The notes beneath the pieces were generated by a model that was not told the DNA's origin, did not search any database, and worked only from the letters and a program-made list of their open reading frames with translations. Below, piece after piece: positions 43,403 to 52,066 of a stretch of DNA of 64,000 nucleotides. How positions within the stretch are numbered: the first letter of the stretch is position 1; each line of letters opens with the position of its first letter. Source of the DNA: DATHZQ01 sp965216945. GTDB lineage: Bacteria > Actinomycetota > Acidimicrobiia > Spongiisociales > UBA5794. The stretch covers positions 3,224,001 to 3,288,000 of the forward strand of contig CBDCGU010000003.1 of assembly GCA_965216945.1 (NCBI GenBank). Reading direction: 5' to 3'. Made by a program: the position numbers and the translations under genes.

Positions 43403-44113
43403 ATGATCGACAAGCGGGTCGCATCGGTGGCGGAGGCGGTCGCCGACATCCCCGACGGTGCCACCGTGATGGTCGGCGGTTTCGGCGAGGCGGGGAGCCC
43501 GATCGAGCTGATCCATGCGCTCATCGATCAAGGGGCGCGCAACCTGACCGTCGTGAACAACAACACCGGGAGTGGTGAGGTGGGCCTTGCGGCGCTCATC
43601 AAGGCAGAGCGAGTGGCCAGGATGATCTGCTCGTTTCCCCGCACGGCCAATTCGACGGTCTTTCCCGAGCTCTACAGGGCGGGCAAGACCGAGCTCGAGC
43701 TCGTGCCCCAGGGCACGCTCGCCGAGCGGATCCGAGCGGGTGGAGCAGGCATTCCGGCGTTTTTCACCGCCACGTCGGTGGGGACGCCACTCCAGGGCGC
43801 CAAGGAGGTGCGCCGGTTTGGCGATCGGGACTATGTCATGGAGCGCGGGCTCACGGCCGATTTCGCCCTCATCAAGTGCGAGCGAGCCGACCGCCATGGC
43901 AACCTCGTCTACAACAAGACGGCGAGGAACTTCAGCCCCATCATGGCCACGGCGGCGCGGACGACGATCGTGCAGACCAAGGTCGTCGTCGAACCCGGCG
44001 AGCTGGATCCGGAGGCGGTGGTGACGCCGAGCATCTTCGTCCACCGCATCGTCACGGTGCCGGACCCCGCGGTCGAGAGCGAGCTGGTGGCGGCCGGAGC
44101 GACGTATCCATGA
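43403..44113 (+). CDS. 3-oxoacid CoA-transferase, subunit A
   Basis: A 236-residue alpha subunit of a family I CoA-transferase (AtoD/PcaI/ScoA group). It carries the family signature GATVMVGGFGEAGSPIELI, then NLTVVNNNTGSGEVGL, GKTELELVPQGTLAERIRAGGAGIPAFFT and ADRHGNLVYNKTARNF. Family I enzymes move CoA between acyl-CoA and free acids, commonly 3-oxoacids. The ATG at 43403 follows the aminomutase by 35 bases; the stop overlaps subunit B. Confidence 0.92.
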   Translation: MIDKRVASVAEAVADIPDGATVMVGGFGEAGSPIELIHALIDQGARNLTVVNNNTGSGEVGLAALIKAERVARMICSFPRTANSTVFPELYRAGKTELELVPQGTLAERIRAGGAGIPAFFTATSVGTPLQGAKEVRRFGDRDYVMERGLTADFALIKCERADRHGNLVYNKTARNFSPIMATAARTTIVQTKVVVEPGELDPEAVVTPSIFVHRIVTVPDPAVESELVAAGATYP

Positions 44114-44778
44114 TGCCCACGGACACTCAGGTCGGATGGACCCGCGACGAGATGGCGCAGCGAGCCGCGCTCGACATCGCAGACGGCTCCTACGTCAACC
44201 TCGGGATCGGGATTCCGGAGCGGGTGGCCAAGTACGTTCCGGCTGGGCGGGAAGTGATCTATCACACCGAGAACGGCCTGCTCGGCATGGGGCCGGCTCC
44301 TGACCCCGGCGAGGAGGACCCCGAGCTGATCAACGCCGGCAAGCGGCAGGTCACGGCAGTGCCGGGGGCGGCGTTCTTCCACCATGCCGACAGCTTCGTG
44401 ATGATCCGCGGCGGGCATATCGACCTCTGCGTGCTCGGGGCCATGCAGGTGTCACAAGCCGGTGATCTGGCCAACTGGTCGACCGGCGCCGCAGATGCAA
44501 TCCCCGCCGTGGGTGGCGCCATGGATCTCGTCGCCGGTGTCAAGACCATCCACGTGATCACCCAGCACACGACGAAGTCCGGTGATCCCAAACTCGTCCG
44601 GGAGTGCTCGTACCCTCTGACCGGGCCCCGTGTCGTCGACCGCGTGTACACCGATCTTGCGGTGATGGACATCGGTCGTGGGGGCTTCCACGTTCTCGAG
44701 CTCGCACCGGGCGTGACATTCGAGTACCTCGAGGAGCGCACCGAGGGCGCCCTCGTGCCGATGCCAGGGGGATCGTGA
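44110..44778 (+). CDS. 3-oxoacid CoA-transferase, subunit B
   Basis: A 222-residue beta subunit. YVNLGIGIPERVAKYVP and HTENGLLGMGPAP contain the conserved active-site glutamate (ENGLLGMG) that carries CoA as a thioester. GGHIDLCVLGAMQVSQAGDLANW and VVDRVYTDLAVMDI are further family blocks. It overlaps subunit A by four bases and the aminotransferase by one, so the three are co-translated. Confidence 0.93.
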   Translation: MMPTDTQVGWTRDEMAQRAALDIADGSYVNLGIGIPERVAKYVPAGREVIYHTENGLLGMGPAPDPGEEDPELINAGKRQVTAVPGAAFFHHADSFVMIRGGHIDLCVLGAMQVSQAGDLANWSTGAADAIPAVGGAMDLVAGVKTIHVITQHTTKSGDPKLVRECSYPLTGPRVVDRVYTDLAVMDIGRGGFHVLELAPGVTFEYLEERTEGALVPMPGGS

Positions 44779-46103
44779 TGACGGCGCAACCGCAGACACG
44801 GGCTACGAGGAGCGGCCGGCTGTACGAGCGGGCGAAGCAGGTCTTGCCGGGCGGGGTGAGTCGCAACACCGTGCTCCGCTCGCCGCATCCCCTGTATGTC
44901 GACCGGGCCAGTGGGTGCCGCGTCACCGACATCGAGGGGGTCACTCGCATCGACTTCGCCAACAACATGGCGTCGCTGATTCACGGCCATGCCCACCCGA
45001 TCGTGATGGACGCCGTGGCGGCCCAGCTGCGGCGCGGCACCGGGTTCACTCTGGCCACCGAGGTCGAGGTGCGCTACGCCGAACACCTCTGCGAGCGCAG
45101 CCGGGGTTTCGAGAAGGTGCGGTTCGTGAACTCCGGGACCGAGGCCGTGATGGCGTCGCTGAAGGCGGCGCGGGCATTCACGGGGCGCGAGAAGATCGCC
45201 AAGGTGGAGGGGGCGTATCACGGCGGATACGACTACGCCGAGGTGAGCCAGACGTCGACCCCGGCCAATTGGGGCAAAGACGACGCCCCGGCGAGCGTGC
45301 CGGTTGCCTTCGGCACTCCCCAGAAGGCGTTGCAGGATGTCGTCGTGATCCCCTTCAACGATCCCGAGACCGCACGTTCGATTCTCGACCGGCATCGTGA
45401 GGAGATCGCCTGCGTGCTCATCGACCCGATGCCCCACCGAGTCGGCCTGGTGCCGGCGACGGCCGACTTCGTCATGATGTTGCGGGATTGGACCAGCCGC
45501 AATGGGGCAGTCTTGCTCTTCGACGAGGTGATCACGTTCCGCTCGGCGTACGGTGGAGCGCAAGACTGGTACGACATCGAGCCGGACCTCACAGCCATGG
45601 GCAAGATCATCGGGGGCGGCTTCCCGGTGGGGGCGCTGGCGGGACGTACCGAGATCATGGAGGTCATGAACCCGCTGTCGTCCGAAGTGCGCTTTCCCCA
45701 CTCGGGAACGTTCTCGGCGAATCCGGTGACGATGACGGCCGGCCTCACCGCGATGCAGCTGTTCGATCAGACCGCCGTCACACGCGTGAACCGGCTCGCC
45801 GAGCGAGCCCGGTCCGGGCTGGGCGAGGCGATTCGCTCCACCGGAGCCGATGCATGCGTCTCGGGAGGGGGCTCGATGCTGCGCATCCACATGAAGGCGG
45901 AGCTGCCGAAGAACTACCGGCAGGCGTTCAGCTCGGCTGCGGAGCGACACCGGCTGGCTCTCATGCTCGACCACCTGTTCGAGAGCGGCTTCATCATGAT
46001 CAACACCTGTTCGCTCACCATCTCGACGGTGATGGGCGATTCGGAGGTGGATGCCCTGGTGGATGCGGTGGCCGACGGATTCCGCCGCATCGCCGCCGCG
46101 TAG
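44778..46103 (+). CDS. Class III aminotransferase, glutamate-1-semialdehyde aminomutase-like
   Basis: A 441-residue PLP enzyme: LPGGVSRNTVLRSPHPLYV at the N-terminus, VRFVNSGTEAVMASLKAARAF, LLFDEVITFRSAYGG and the PLP-lysine motif AMGKIIGGGFPVGALAGR. Characterised beta-transaminases (for example Variovorax beta-phenylalanine aminotransferase and Mesorhizobium MesAT) belong to this GSAM-like branch. Since it sits between a 2,3-aminomutase and a CoA-transferase, removal of a beta-amino group to give a 3-oxoacid is the favoured inference. Tetrapyrrole HemL is unlikely given the operon context. Confidence 0.85.
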   Translation: MTAQPQTRATRSGRLYERAKQVLPGGVSRNTVLRSPHPLYVDRASGCRVTDIEGVTRIDFANNMASLIHGHAHPIVMDAVAAQLRRGTGFTLATEVEVRYAEHLCERSRGFEKVRFVNSGTEAVMASLKAARAFTGREKIAKVEGAYHGGYDYAEVSQTSTPANWGKDDAPASVPVAFGTPQKALQDVVVIPFNDPETARSILDRHREEIACVLIDPMPHRVGLVPATADFVMMLRDWTSRNGAVLLFDEVITFRSAYGGAQDWYDIEPDLTAMGKIIGGGFPVGALAGRTEIMEVMNPLSSEVRFPHSGTFSANPVTMTAGLTAMQLFDQTAVTRVNRLAERARSGLGEAIRSTGADACVSGGGSMLRIHMKAELPKNYRQAFSSAAERHRLALMLDHLFESGFIMINTCSLTISTVMGDSEVDALVDAVADGFRRIAAA

Positions 46104-46113
46104 CCGAAGCCAG

Positions 46114-47385
46114 ATGTCACCATTGCCGACCCACCTGTTGCCGGACACGGCCACCGTCTCCTCCAGCGGTCATCTGCTGATCGGCGGATGTGACACGCTC
46201 GAGCTGGCCGAGCGCTTTGGGACGCCGCTCTTCGTCTACGACGTCATCCACCTCCGTGCCCGCTGCGCAGAGGCGAGACGAGCCTTCGGTGACGGGGCGG
46301 TGTATGCGGCCAAGGCTTTTCTCTGCAGGGCCATGGCGCGGCTCGTCGCCGAGGAGGGGCTGGGGATGGACGTGGCCACGGGTGGTGAGCTGCACATCGC
46401 CCTCGAGGCGGGCTTCCCACCCGGTCGCCTCGTCATGCACGGCAACAACAAGTCGCGCACCGAGGTGCGCTCCGCCATCGATGCGGGAGTCGGCCGCATC
46501 GTCGTCGACAGCTTCGACGAGCTCGATCTCCTCGAGGAGATCGTGGCGGGACGCACGGTGCCGGTGCCGGTGCTGCTGCGCATCACCCCCGGTGTCGAGG
46601 CCCATACCCACGAGTACACGTCGACGGGTCACGACGACACGAAGTTCGGGTTCACCGTCTCGTCGGGGCTCGCCGCCAAGGCAGTGGCCCGGGCTCGCTC
46701 CATCCCCGGTCTGGAACTGCGCGGTGTCCATGCCCACATCGGGTCCCAGGTGTTCAGGGTGGAATCGTTTGCCGAGGCGCTCGGGGTCGTCGCCGAGTTT
46801 GCGGCCCCGCACGGTTTCGAGGAGATCGTCACGGGCGGTGGGCTGGGCGTGGCCTACATCGCCGGCGAGAGCGCTCCGACGTTGACGGAATGGGCGGCAG
46901 TGTTGCAGGAGGCCCAGCGTCGCACCGGTGTGGCCGCTCGTCTCTCTGTGGAGCCCGGGCGGGCCATCGTGGCGGGGGCGGCCGTGACCCTCTACACCGT
47001 CGGGACCATCAAAGAGCTCCCCGGGATTCGCACCTATGTGGCGGTGGACGGTGGGATGAGCGACAACCCGCGGCCCGTGCTGTACGAGAGCGGGTATGAG
47101 ACGTTCCTGCCGAGGGCCGTCGAGTTGCCGCGCAACAAGTCGATTCGTCTCGTCGGCAAGCACTGCGAGTCAGGCGACGTGCTGGTCCGCAACGGGCGGG
47201 TGCCTGCAGAGCTACGCGTAGGCGACATCATCGCCACGCCGGTCACCGGGGCGTACGGGCACTCGATGGGCTCCAACTACAACAAGGTGCCTCGCCCTGC
47301 CGTCGTGTTCGTCGAAGACGGCGCAGCCCGGCTGGTGGTGCGCCGGGAGACGTATGACGACCTTCTCGCCACCGACATGGGGTGA
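46114..47385 (+). CDS. lysA: Diaminopimelate decarboxylase-like PLP enzyme (LysA family)
   Basis: A 423-residue fold III decarboxylase. The PLP lysine is in VYAAKAFLC; MHGNNKSRTEV, HIGSQV, EPGRAIV, KHCESGD and YGHSMGSNYN are the LysA signatures, with the CESGD cysteine and glutamate that bind diaminopimelate. It follows the aminotransferase by ten bases, apparently as the last gene of the operon. It could be the cell's lysine-forming enzyme or a catabolic relative; a true LysA activity would sit oddly inside a catabolic operon. Confidence 0.85.
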   Translation: MSPLPTHLLPDTATVSSSGHLLIGGCDTLELAERFGTPLFVYDVIHLRARCAEARRAFGDGAVYAAKAFLCRAMARLVAEEGLGMDVATGGELHIALEAGFPPGRLVMHGNNKSRTEVRSAIDAGVGRIVVDSFDELDLLEEIVAGRTVPVPVLLRITPGVEAHTHEYTSTGHDDTKFGFTVSSGLAAKAVARARSIPGLELRGVHAHIGSQVFRVESFAEALGVVAEFAAPHGFEEIVTGGGLGVAYIAGESAPTLTEWAAVLQEAQRRTGVAARLSVEPGRAIVAGAAVTLYTVGTIKELPGIRTYVAVDGGMSDNPRPVLYESGYETFLPRAVELPRNKSIRLVGKHCESGDVLVRNGRVPAELRVGDIIATPVTGAYGHSMGSNYNKVPRPAVVFVEDGAARLVVRRETYDDLLATDMG

Positions 47386-47423
47386 CGAGGACCGGCCGCA
47401 TGCCCCCGGGCGCGGCGGTGCGC

Positions 47424-48341
47424 TCAGCTCAGGTCGTAGCCGTACCGGCGGTCGAGGCCCAGATCCCGTGCGATGTCGATGCCTCGCTGCAGTGCAGCGC
47501 CCTCCAGTGCTCGCAACGGCCGCCGCATTGGGCCCGCCGGCATGCCCGCCGCCGCCAGGAGCGATTTCGCCGGGATGGGGTTCACGGCGCTGTACATGAA
47601 GTGGAGCATCGGGAGGTTGCGGAGATAGGCAGCTCGGAAGTCCGTTGCGTGCTCGATGGTCTCCCACGGCGTCGAGATCACCGCCATCTCCTCGGGGATG
47701 ACATTGCCGGACACATTGGCGGTGCCGTGGCCGCCGAGTGACATGGTCGGCACGATGAGCCCGAGGTCGGGGGAGCAGCAGCACATCAACGACAGATCGG
47801 CGTCCGCCGCCGCCATCTGGGCGACCTGGACCACCCGGCTGGTCGATTCCTTGAGCACCAGGATGTTGGGGTGCTTCGCCAGCGTCAGCACATCATCCCA
47901 AGTGAGGTCGGTCTTGACGCGTGGCGGGTTGTTGTAGATACCGAGTGGGATCGAAGCGGCGTCGGCGACGTCGAGGAAGAAGCGCACGATGTCATCCGTC
48001 CCGGCCGAGATGTAGGGCGGGGCCGCGATGATCGCACCATCGGCGCCGGCCGCAGCAGCCTGTTGGACGTAGTCGACGGTCGCCTCGGTGGTCGGTCCGG
48101 TGCACCCATACCACATCTCCACGTCGGGGCGTCGCATCGTCAGCGTCTTGCTGACGATGGTGTGTCGTTCCTGCGGTGAGAGCATCGACACCTCGCCGCT
48201 CGATCCCATCACCAGGATGGCGCTCGTCCCATGCCGGTGCTGGAACCCGATCAGCTCGTCGAATCCACCGAAGTCGATGGAGTAGTCCTCGTTCATCGGG
48301 GTGATCAGGGCCACGAACGACCCCGTGATGCGGCGCTTCAT
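47424..48341 (-). CDS. Dihydrodipicolinate synthase-family aldolase (DapA/NAL family)
   Basis: A 305-residue (beta/alpha)8 class I aldolase. The Schiff-base lysine is in ILVLKESTSR, the catalytic Tyr in GIYNNPPR, and the carboxylate-binding segment reads GSSGEVS where DapA has GTTGE. Conserved Arg follows in NNPPRVK. It may be DapA or another pyruvate-dependent lyase. The ATG at 48341 has no ribosome-binding site but a TATACT box six bases upstream, so it can be transcribed leaderless; it also lies 31 bases downstream of the acetolactate-synthase-like gene on the same strand. Confidence 0.82.
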   Translation of the reverse strand: MKRRITGSFVALITPMNEDYSIDFGGFDELIGFQHRHGTSAILVMGSSGEVSMLSPQERHTIVSKTLTMRRPDVEMWYGCTGPTTEATVDYVQQAAAAGADGAIIAAPPYISAGTDDIVRFFLDVADAASIPLGIYNNPPRVKTDLTWDDVLTLAKHPNILVLKESTSRVVQVAQMAAADADLSLMCCCSPDLGLIVPTMSLGGHGTANVSGNVIPEEMAVISTPWETIEHATDFRAAYLRNLPMLHFMYSAVNPIPAKSLLAAAGMPAGPMRRPLRALEGAALQRGIDIARDLGLDRRYGYDLS

Positions 48342-48347
48342 GTCAGG

Positions 48348-48353
48348 AGTATA
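48348..48353 (-). promoter_or_regulatory. -10 box TATACT for a leaderless dapA-like gene
   Basis: On the minus strand TATACT is followed by six bases and the ATG at 48341, with no Shine-Dalgarno sequence. It lies in the 31-base gap after the TPP-enzyme gene. Confidence 0.5.
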
Positions 48354-48372
48354 TGAAGGAGGTGGAGGCCGA

Positions 48373-50124
48373 TCATGCGAAGTACAGAACATCCTCTGCT
48401 TCCAGCGACAGCGGGTTGCGGTCACGTTTGCGGAGCCAGCTGTACACCGGCGGCACGCGATCTGCGATCGACTCGACACGAACATCGATCAGTGTTGGGC
48501 CCGAGGCGTCGAACGCGTTCTCGAGCGCATCGGCGAGCTGACCCGGTGTTTCCACACACCAGGAGCGCACACCAAAGGCCTCCCCGATCGCCTTGCCGTC
48601 CGGAGGGGTGAAGTCGACGGAAATCGGTTCACGATGGCCCCGCAGCCGGTGGAGGCCCTTGATCCAACCGAAGCTGCCGTTGGTGAACAGCAACAGCACC
48701 GCCGGCACGTCGAGGCGGGCGAGAGTCTCGAGCTCGCCGGCGGCCATGCCGAGCGAGCCATCGCCGAAGAGACCCACGGGGCGGCGAGACGGGTCGGAGT
48801 ACCAGGCCCCGACAACCGCCGGGATCGCATAGCCGAGTCCGCCGTAGGCCCGCGGGATCGTCAGTGACACCTGCCGGTTGGTCTTGAGGAAGCGCGTCAT
48901 GTGCGGCGTCGGCGTACCGGCGTCCGACAGCACGTGCACCGGGCGGCCATACGCGGCGAGCCGTTCGTTCAGCTCGTGGGCGACGCGCTCGGGACGCAGC
49001 GGGGGATCATCACGCTCGAGCAGCACGCTGGCGTTGAGCCAAAACGTCGAACGGAGGTCGTTGAGGTGAGCTACCCAGGGGTCGCGGGTCGTGGTGTCGG
49101 CCGTCTCCGGCAGGCGCTCGAGGAGATCGTTGACGACGGCACCGACGTCGCCCGCCACCGAGAGCACGTTCTCGTAGTTGTTGCCGAGCGCCAGCGGGTT
49201 GATGTCCACGTGGACGATGCGCTTGGTGCGAGTCACCTCGGGAAACGTGAAGCCGACGGTGACCACCGAACCGATCTTGGACCCGAGGAACACGACCAGC
49301 TCGGCCTCCTCCATCGCCAGGTTGGCATGGGGGTGGAAACCGTTGTCACCGATGACGCCGATCGCCAGCGGATGGTCGGCGGGTACCGCACCCTGGCCGG
49401 TGATCGTCGTGACCATGGGGATGTTGAGGCGCTCGGCGAGGGCGGTCACGGCGACACCGGCCTTGGACCGGCGTACCCCCCCGCCGGTGACCAGTACGGG
49501 CTTCTCGGCCTCCTGGAGGAGTGCGGCCAGCTGTTGCAGCTTGGCTGGCACGGGCAGGGTGCGGAATGCAGGGAAGTTGGAGCACTCCTCCTCGACGTGC
49601 AGCGACACCTTGTCGAGGTCGACGTCCGTCAACAGCAGATCCTCCGGGATCTGTAGGTGCACGGCGCCCGGGGTCCCGGACGTCGCCGTGCGGAAGGCGC
49701 GGCGGACGACCTCGGGGATCTTGTCGGCCGATTTCACCAGCTCGGACATCTTGGTGACCGGCTCGTACAGCCGGGCGCAGTCGAGCTCCGTGATCACGCC
49801 GCGGCCCTCGCCCGGCAGCGGGATGTCGATCGTGAGGAGGATCACCGGCACCGCCGAGGCGTTGGCCTCCGCGACCGGCGGGAGCGAGTACATGGAGCCG
49901 GCACCCGATGGGCATTCGAACACACCGGGACGCTGCCCGAGCCGGGCGTACGCATCCGCCATGAACCCCGCAGAGCGCTCGTCCCGGGCCATGACGTGCT
50001 CGATGTCACCGCCGCGGCGCTGCAGGGCCTCGTAGAAGGGCACGTTGGTGTCGCCGGGAACCCCGAAGACGTGGCGCACGCCATAGCCCACGAGCATCTC
50101 GACGAGAACATCCGAGCCGAGCAT
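48373..50124 (-). CDS. Acetolactate synthase-like TPP-dependent enzyme
   Basis: A 583-residue ThDP enzyme with the three POX/ALS domains. The catalytic Glu is at about residue 49 (ARDERSAGFMADAYAR), the middle domain carries TGGGVRRSKAG, and the C-terminal ThDP motif runs from GLFGDGSLGMAAGE to NGSFGWIKGL. The family includes acetolactate synthase, glyoxylate carboligase, sulfoacetaldehyde acetyltransferase and benzoylformate decarboxylase; the sequence alone does not decide. No regulatory small subunit is nearby, which argues against branched-chain synthesis. AAGGAG precedes the ATG at 50124. It is divergent from a GntR gene across a palindrome. Confidence 0.82.
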   Translation of the reverse strand: MLGSDVLVEMLVGYGVRHVFGVPGDTNVPFYEALQRRGGDIEHVMARDERSAGFMADAYARLGQRPGVFECPSGAGSMYSLPPVAEANASAVPVILLTIDIPLPGEGRGVITELDCARLYEPVTKMSELVKSADKIPEVVRRAFRTATSGTPGAVHLQIPEDLLLTDVDLDKVSLHVEEECSNFPAFRTLPVPAKLQQLAALLQEAEKPVLVTGGGVRRSKAGVAVTALAERLNIPMVTTITGQGAVPADHPLAIGVIGDNGFHPHANLAMEEAELVVFLGSKIGSVVTVGFTFPEVTRTKRIVHVDINPLALGNNYENVLSVAGDVGAVVNDLLERLPETADTTTRDPWVAHLNDLRSTFWLNASVLLERDDPPLRPERVAHELNERLAAYGRPVHVLSDAGTPTPHMTRFLKTNRQVSLTIPRAYGGLGYAIPAVVGAWYSDPSRRPVGLFGDGSLGMAAGELETLARLDVPAVLLLFTNGSFGWIKGLHRLRGHREPISVDFTPPDGKAIGEAFGVRSWCVETPGQLADALENAFDASGPTLIDVRVESIADRVPPVYSWLRKRDRNPLSLEAEDVLYFA

Positions 50125-50165
50125 GGTGGTGCTCCTTCGCAGGGTCGTTGTCGTTCCGGTCGTAC

Positions 50166-50177
50166 ATCGTATACGAT
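50166..50177. promoter_or_regulatory. Palindrome ATCGTATACGAT between the TPP-enzyme and GntR genes
   Basis: A perfect 12-base palindrome centred on GTATAC, 25 bases before the GntR start and 41 before the TPP-enzyme start. The GTAT/ATAC core is typical of FCD-type GntR operators, so autoregulation is likely. Confidence 0.55.
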
Positions 50178-50202
50178 ATCCCACTCAGCTACCGAGTCAG
50201 TC

Positions 50203-50886
50203 ATGCCCATCGCCAAAGCCACGCTGCATGCCACCCTCGCCGACCAGGCGTACGAGGCGATCAAGAACGCCATCATCGGGCTCGATCTCAAGCCGGGCGA
50301 CGCCATAGTCGAAGACGATCTCGCCGAGCAGATCGGCATCTCGAAGACTCCCGTCCGCCAGGCGCTGGCACGCCTCGAGCGGGAGGGGCTGGTCGTTCGT
50401 ATCCCCTACAAAGCCACTTACGTAGCCGATCTGGACCCCGCCGACGCGTCTGACATCCTGGAGCTGCGCGCCGTGCTCGAGGGCCTCGCCGCTCGCTCCG
50501 TCGTCGATGTGGTCGACGACGGAATGCTCGACCGTGCCGAGGAGCTGCTCGATGCTTATGACGCGGCCGTGCTCGAAGGTGACCTCGCCACAGCCGGGCG
50601 GCTCGGCGAGGAGTTCCACCGGTTGGTGAGTGGTGCATCGGCCAACCGGCACGTCGCCACGATGCTCGAGACGCTCAACCTCCAGCTGGAGCGGCTGCGT
50701 GCGATGTCGGGGCACCACCAAGACCGTGCCGAGAGGTCCGGTCGCGAGCATCGCGCCATCCTGGCCGCGCTCCGTGACCGCGATCCGGAGGCGGTCGAGC
50801 AGGCGTTCCGCAATCATCGCGGCTCGTTCGTCGCTCACGTGGCGGCCGGTCGCAGCGGATCGGCGGTCCCCGAGGAAGTCCTATGA
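50203..50886 (+). CDS. GntR-family regulator (FCD type) leading the oxidoreductase operon
   Basis: A 227-residue regulator: wHTH with IVEDDLAEQIGISKTPVRQALARLEREGLVVRIPYKATYV and an FCD domain (LGEEFHRLVSGASANRHV, REHRAILAALRDRD). The ATG at 50203 follows a perfect operator-like palindrome. Its stop overlaps the korB-like start by four bases, so the regulator is the first gene of a nine-gene operon. The inducer is probably an organic acid related to the operon's substrates. Confidence 0.92.
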   Translation: MPIAKATLHATLADQAYEAIKNAIIGLDLKPGDAIVEDDLAEQIGISKTPVRQALARLEREGLVVRIPYKATYVADLDPADASDILELRAVLEGLAARSVVDVVDDGMLDRAEELLDAYDAAVLEGDLATAGRLGEEFHRLVSGASANRHVATMLETLNLQLERLRAMSGHHQDRAERSGREHRAILAALRDRDPEAVEQAFRNHRGSFVAHVAAGRSGSAVPEEVL

Positions 50887-51800
50887 GCAACGCCACCGTC
50901 CAAATCTCCATCACGTTGCGCGACTACCTGCGCGCCGACCGGTTGCCCACGACCTGGTGTGCCGGCTGCGGGCTCGGCATCATCATGAACGCCATCGTCC
51001 AGGCCGTCGCATTTCGCGGCCTCGACATGGATCAGGTGTCGATGGTCTCGGGCATCGGGTGTACCGGCCGGATGTCGGGCTACGTCGACTGCAACACCGT
51101 CCACACGACGCACGGCCGAGCGCCTGCCTTTGCCACGGGTATCAAGCTGGCCAAACCGGAGATGACGGTCATCACCGTGATGGGCGACGGTGACGCCATG
51201 TCCATCGGCGGGAACCACCTGGTCCATGCCATGCGGCGCAACATCGGCATGGTGGCCATCGTCGTGAACAACAACGTGTACGGCCTCACCGGGGGCCAGA
51301 CGTCGCCGACCACACCGGTCGGCGGTGTCTCCACCACCGCATCCGAGGGATCCTTCGAGCGACCGATGGATCTCGAGTCGCTTGCCCGCACCGCCGGGGC
51401 TCCTTTCTTTGCGAGAGCCACCGTCAATCACACCGCATCGTTGACCATGGCGATCGAGAAGGCCCTCGAGATCGACGGATTCGCCCTCGTCGAGGTCATC
51501 AGCAACTGCCATGTCATCTACGGGCGAATGAACGGCATGCCGGAGGCCTCCGACATGATCGCGGCCATGGACGGGGATACGTGGCGCACGAACCCGGCGT
51601 TGCTCAAGCGGGCCGACCAGTCGATCCGGGTCACAGCGGACGGGGTGCAATCTGCGGACGAGCTGCGGCGGCGGGAGGGTGTCTCCCAGGACGATCGCTC
51701 CGGGCGCGGCGTCATCTGGACCAGCTCCGGCTCGGTCGACCTGAGCAGCCGCTACCGCACGGATATCGCCGCCCGCCGCAAGGACGGCTCCGGCTCGTGA
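50883..51800 (+). CDS. 2-oxoacid:ferredoxin oxidoreductase, beta (TPP-binding) subunit
   Basis: A 305-residue catalytic subunit. The [4Fe-4S] ligands are visible as Cys26 and Cys29 (TWCAGCG), Cys60 (SGIGCTG) and the Cys in ISNCHVIYGR. The TPP/magnesium site is intact: MGDGDAMSIGGNH (101-113) and NNNVYGLTGGQ. It oxidatively decarboxylates a 2-oxoacid to acyl-CoA while reducing ferredoxin. It overlaps GntR upstream and the ferredoxin gene downstream. Substrate choice among pyruvate, 2-oxoglutarate and branched or aromatic oxoacids is not determined. Confidence 0.92.
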   Translation: MSNATVQISITLRDYLRADRLPTTWCAGCGLGIIMNAIVQAVAFRGLDMDQVSMVSGIGCTGRMSGYVDCNTVHTTHGRAPAFATGIKLAKPEMTVITVMGDGDAMSIGGNHLVHAMRRNIGMVAIVVNNNVYGLTGGQTSPTTPVGGVSTTASEGSFERPMDLESLARTAGAPFFARATVNHTASLTMAIEKALEIDGFALVEVISNCHVIYGRMNGMPEASDMIAAMDGDTWRTNPALLKRADQSIRVTADGVQSADELRRREGVSQDDRSGRGVIWTSSGSVDLSSRYRTDIAARRKDGSGS

Positions 51801-52066
51801 GCGACGTCATCACTCCCGGTATCTACGAGATCAAGGTCTACAAGGAGCTGTGCAAGGCGTGCGGTCTGTGCGTGGCCTGGTGTCCCAAGAAGGTGCTGGC
51901 TCCCGATGAGGAGAACTACCCGCTCACTCCCGGGCTCGACGATTGCATCGGGTGCAAGCTGTGCGAGTGGCACTGCCCGGACTTCGCCATCGAGATCATT
52001 GCCCCAGGAACGGAGGTGGCCGATGTCAACGCCCTCATTCATGACGGGCAACCAAGCAATCGCTGA
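51797..52066 (+). CDS. Ferredoxin (delta) subunit of the oxidoreductase, 2[4Fe-4S]
   Basis: An 89-residue ferredoxin with two CxxCxxCxxxCP clusters: CKACGLCVAWCP and CIGCKLCEWHCP. It would carry electrons from the beta subunit's cluster. The GTG at 51797 overlaps korB (GTGA), and its last 44 bases overlap the alpha-subunit gene. Confidence 0.93.
   Translation: MSDVITPGIYEIKVYKELCKACGLCVAWCPKKVLAPDEENYPLTPGLDDCIGCKLCEWHCPDFAIEIIAPGTEVADVNALIHDGQPSNR

Noticed and set aside
44778..46103. Tetrapyrrole glutamate-1-semialdehyde aminomutase (HemL)
   Set aside because: The fold family matches, but the operon is catabolic and no other tetrapyrrole gene is near; a beta-transaminase role fits better.
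44262..46154. 630-residue open frame on the minus strand
   Set aside because: Antisense of the aminotransferase and CoA-transferase genes, whose families are unambiguous.
41922..47385. Clostridial-type lysine fermentation operon
   Set aside because: There are no beta-lysine 5,6-aminomutase (kamDE), kdd or kce genes, and the KamA-like protein lacks the lysine-binding Asp block.
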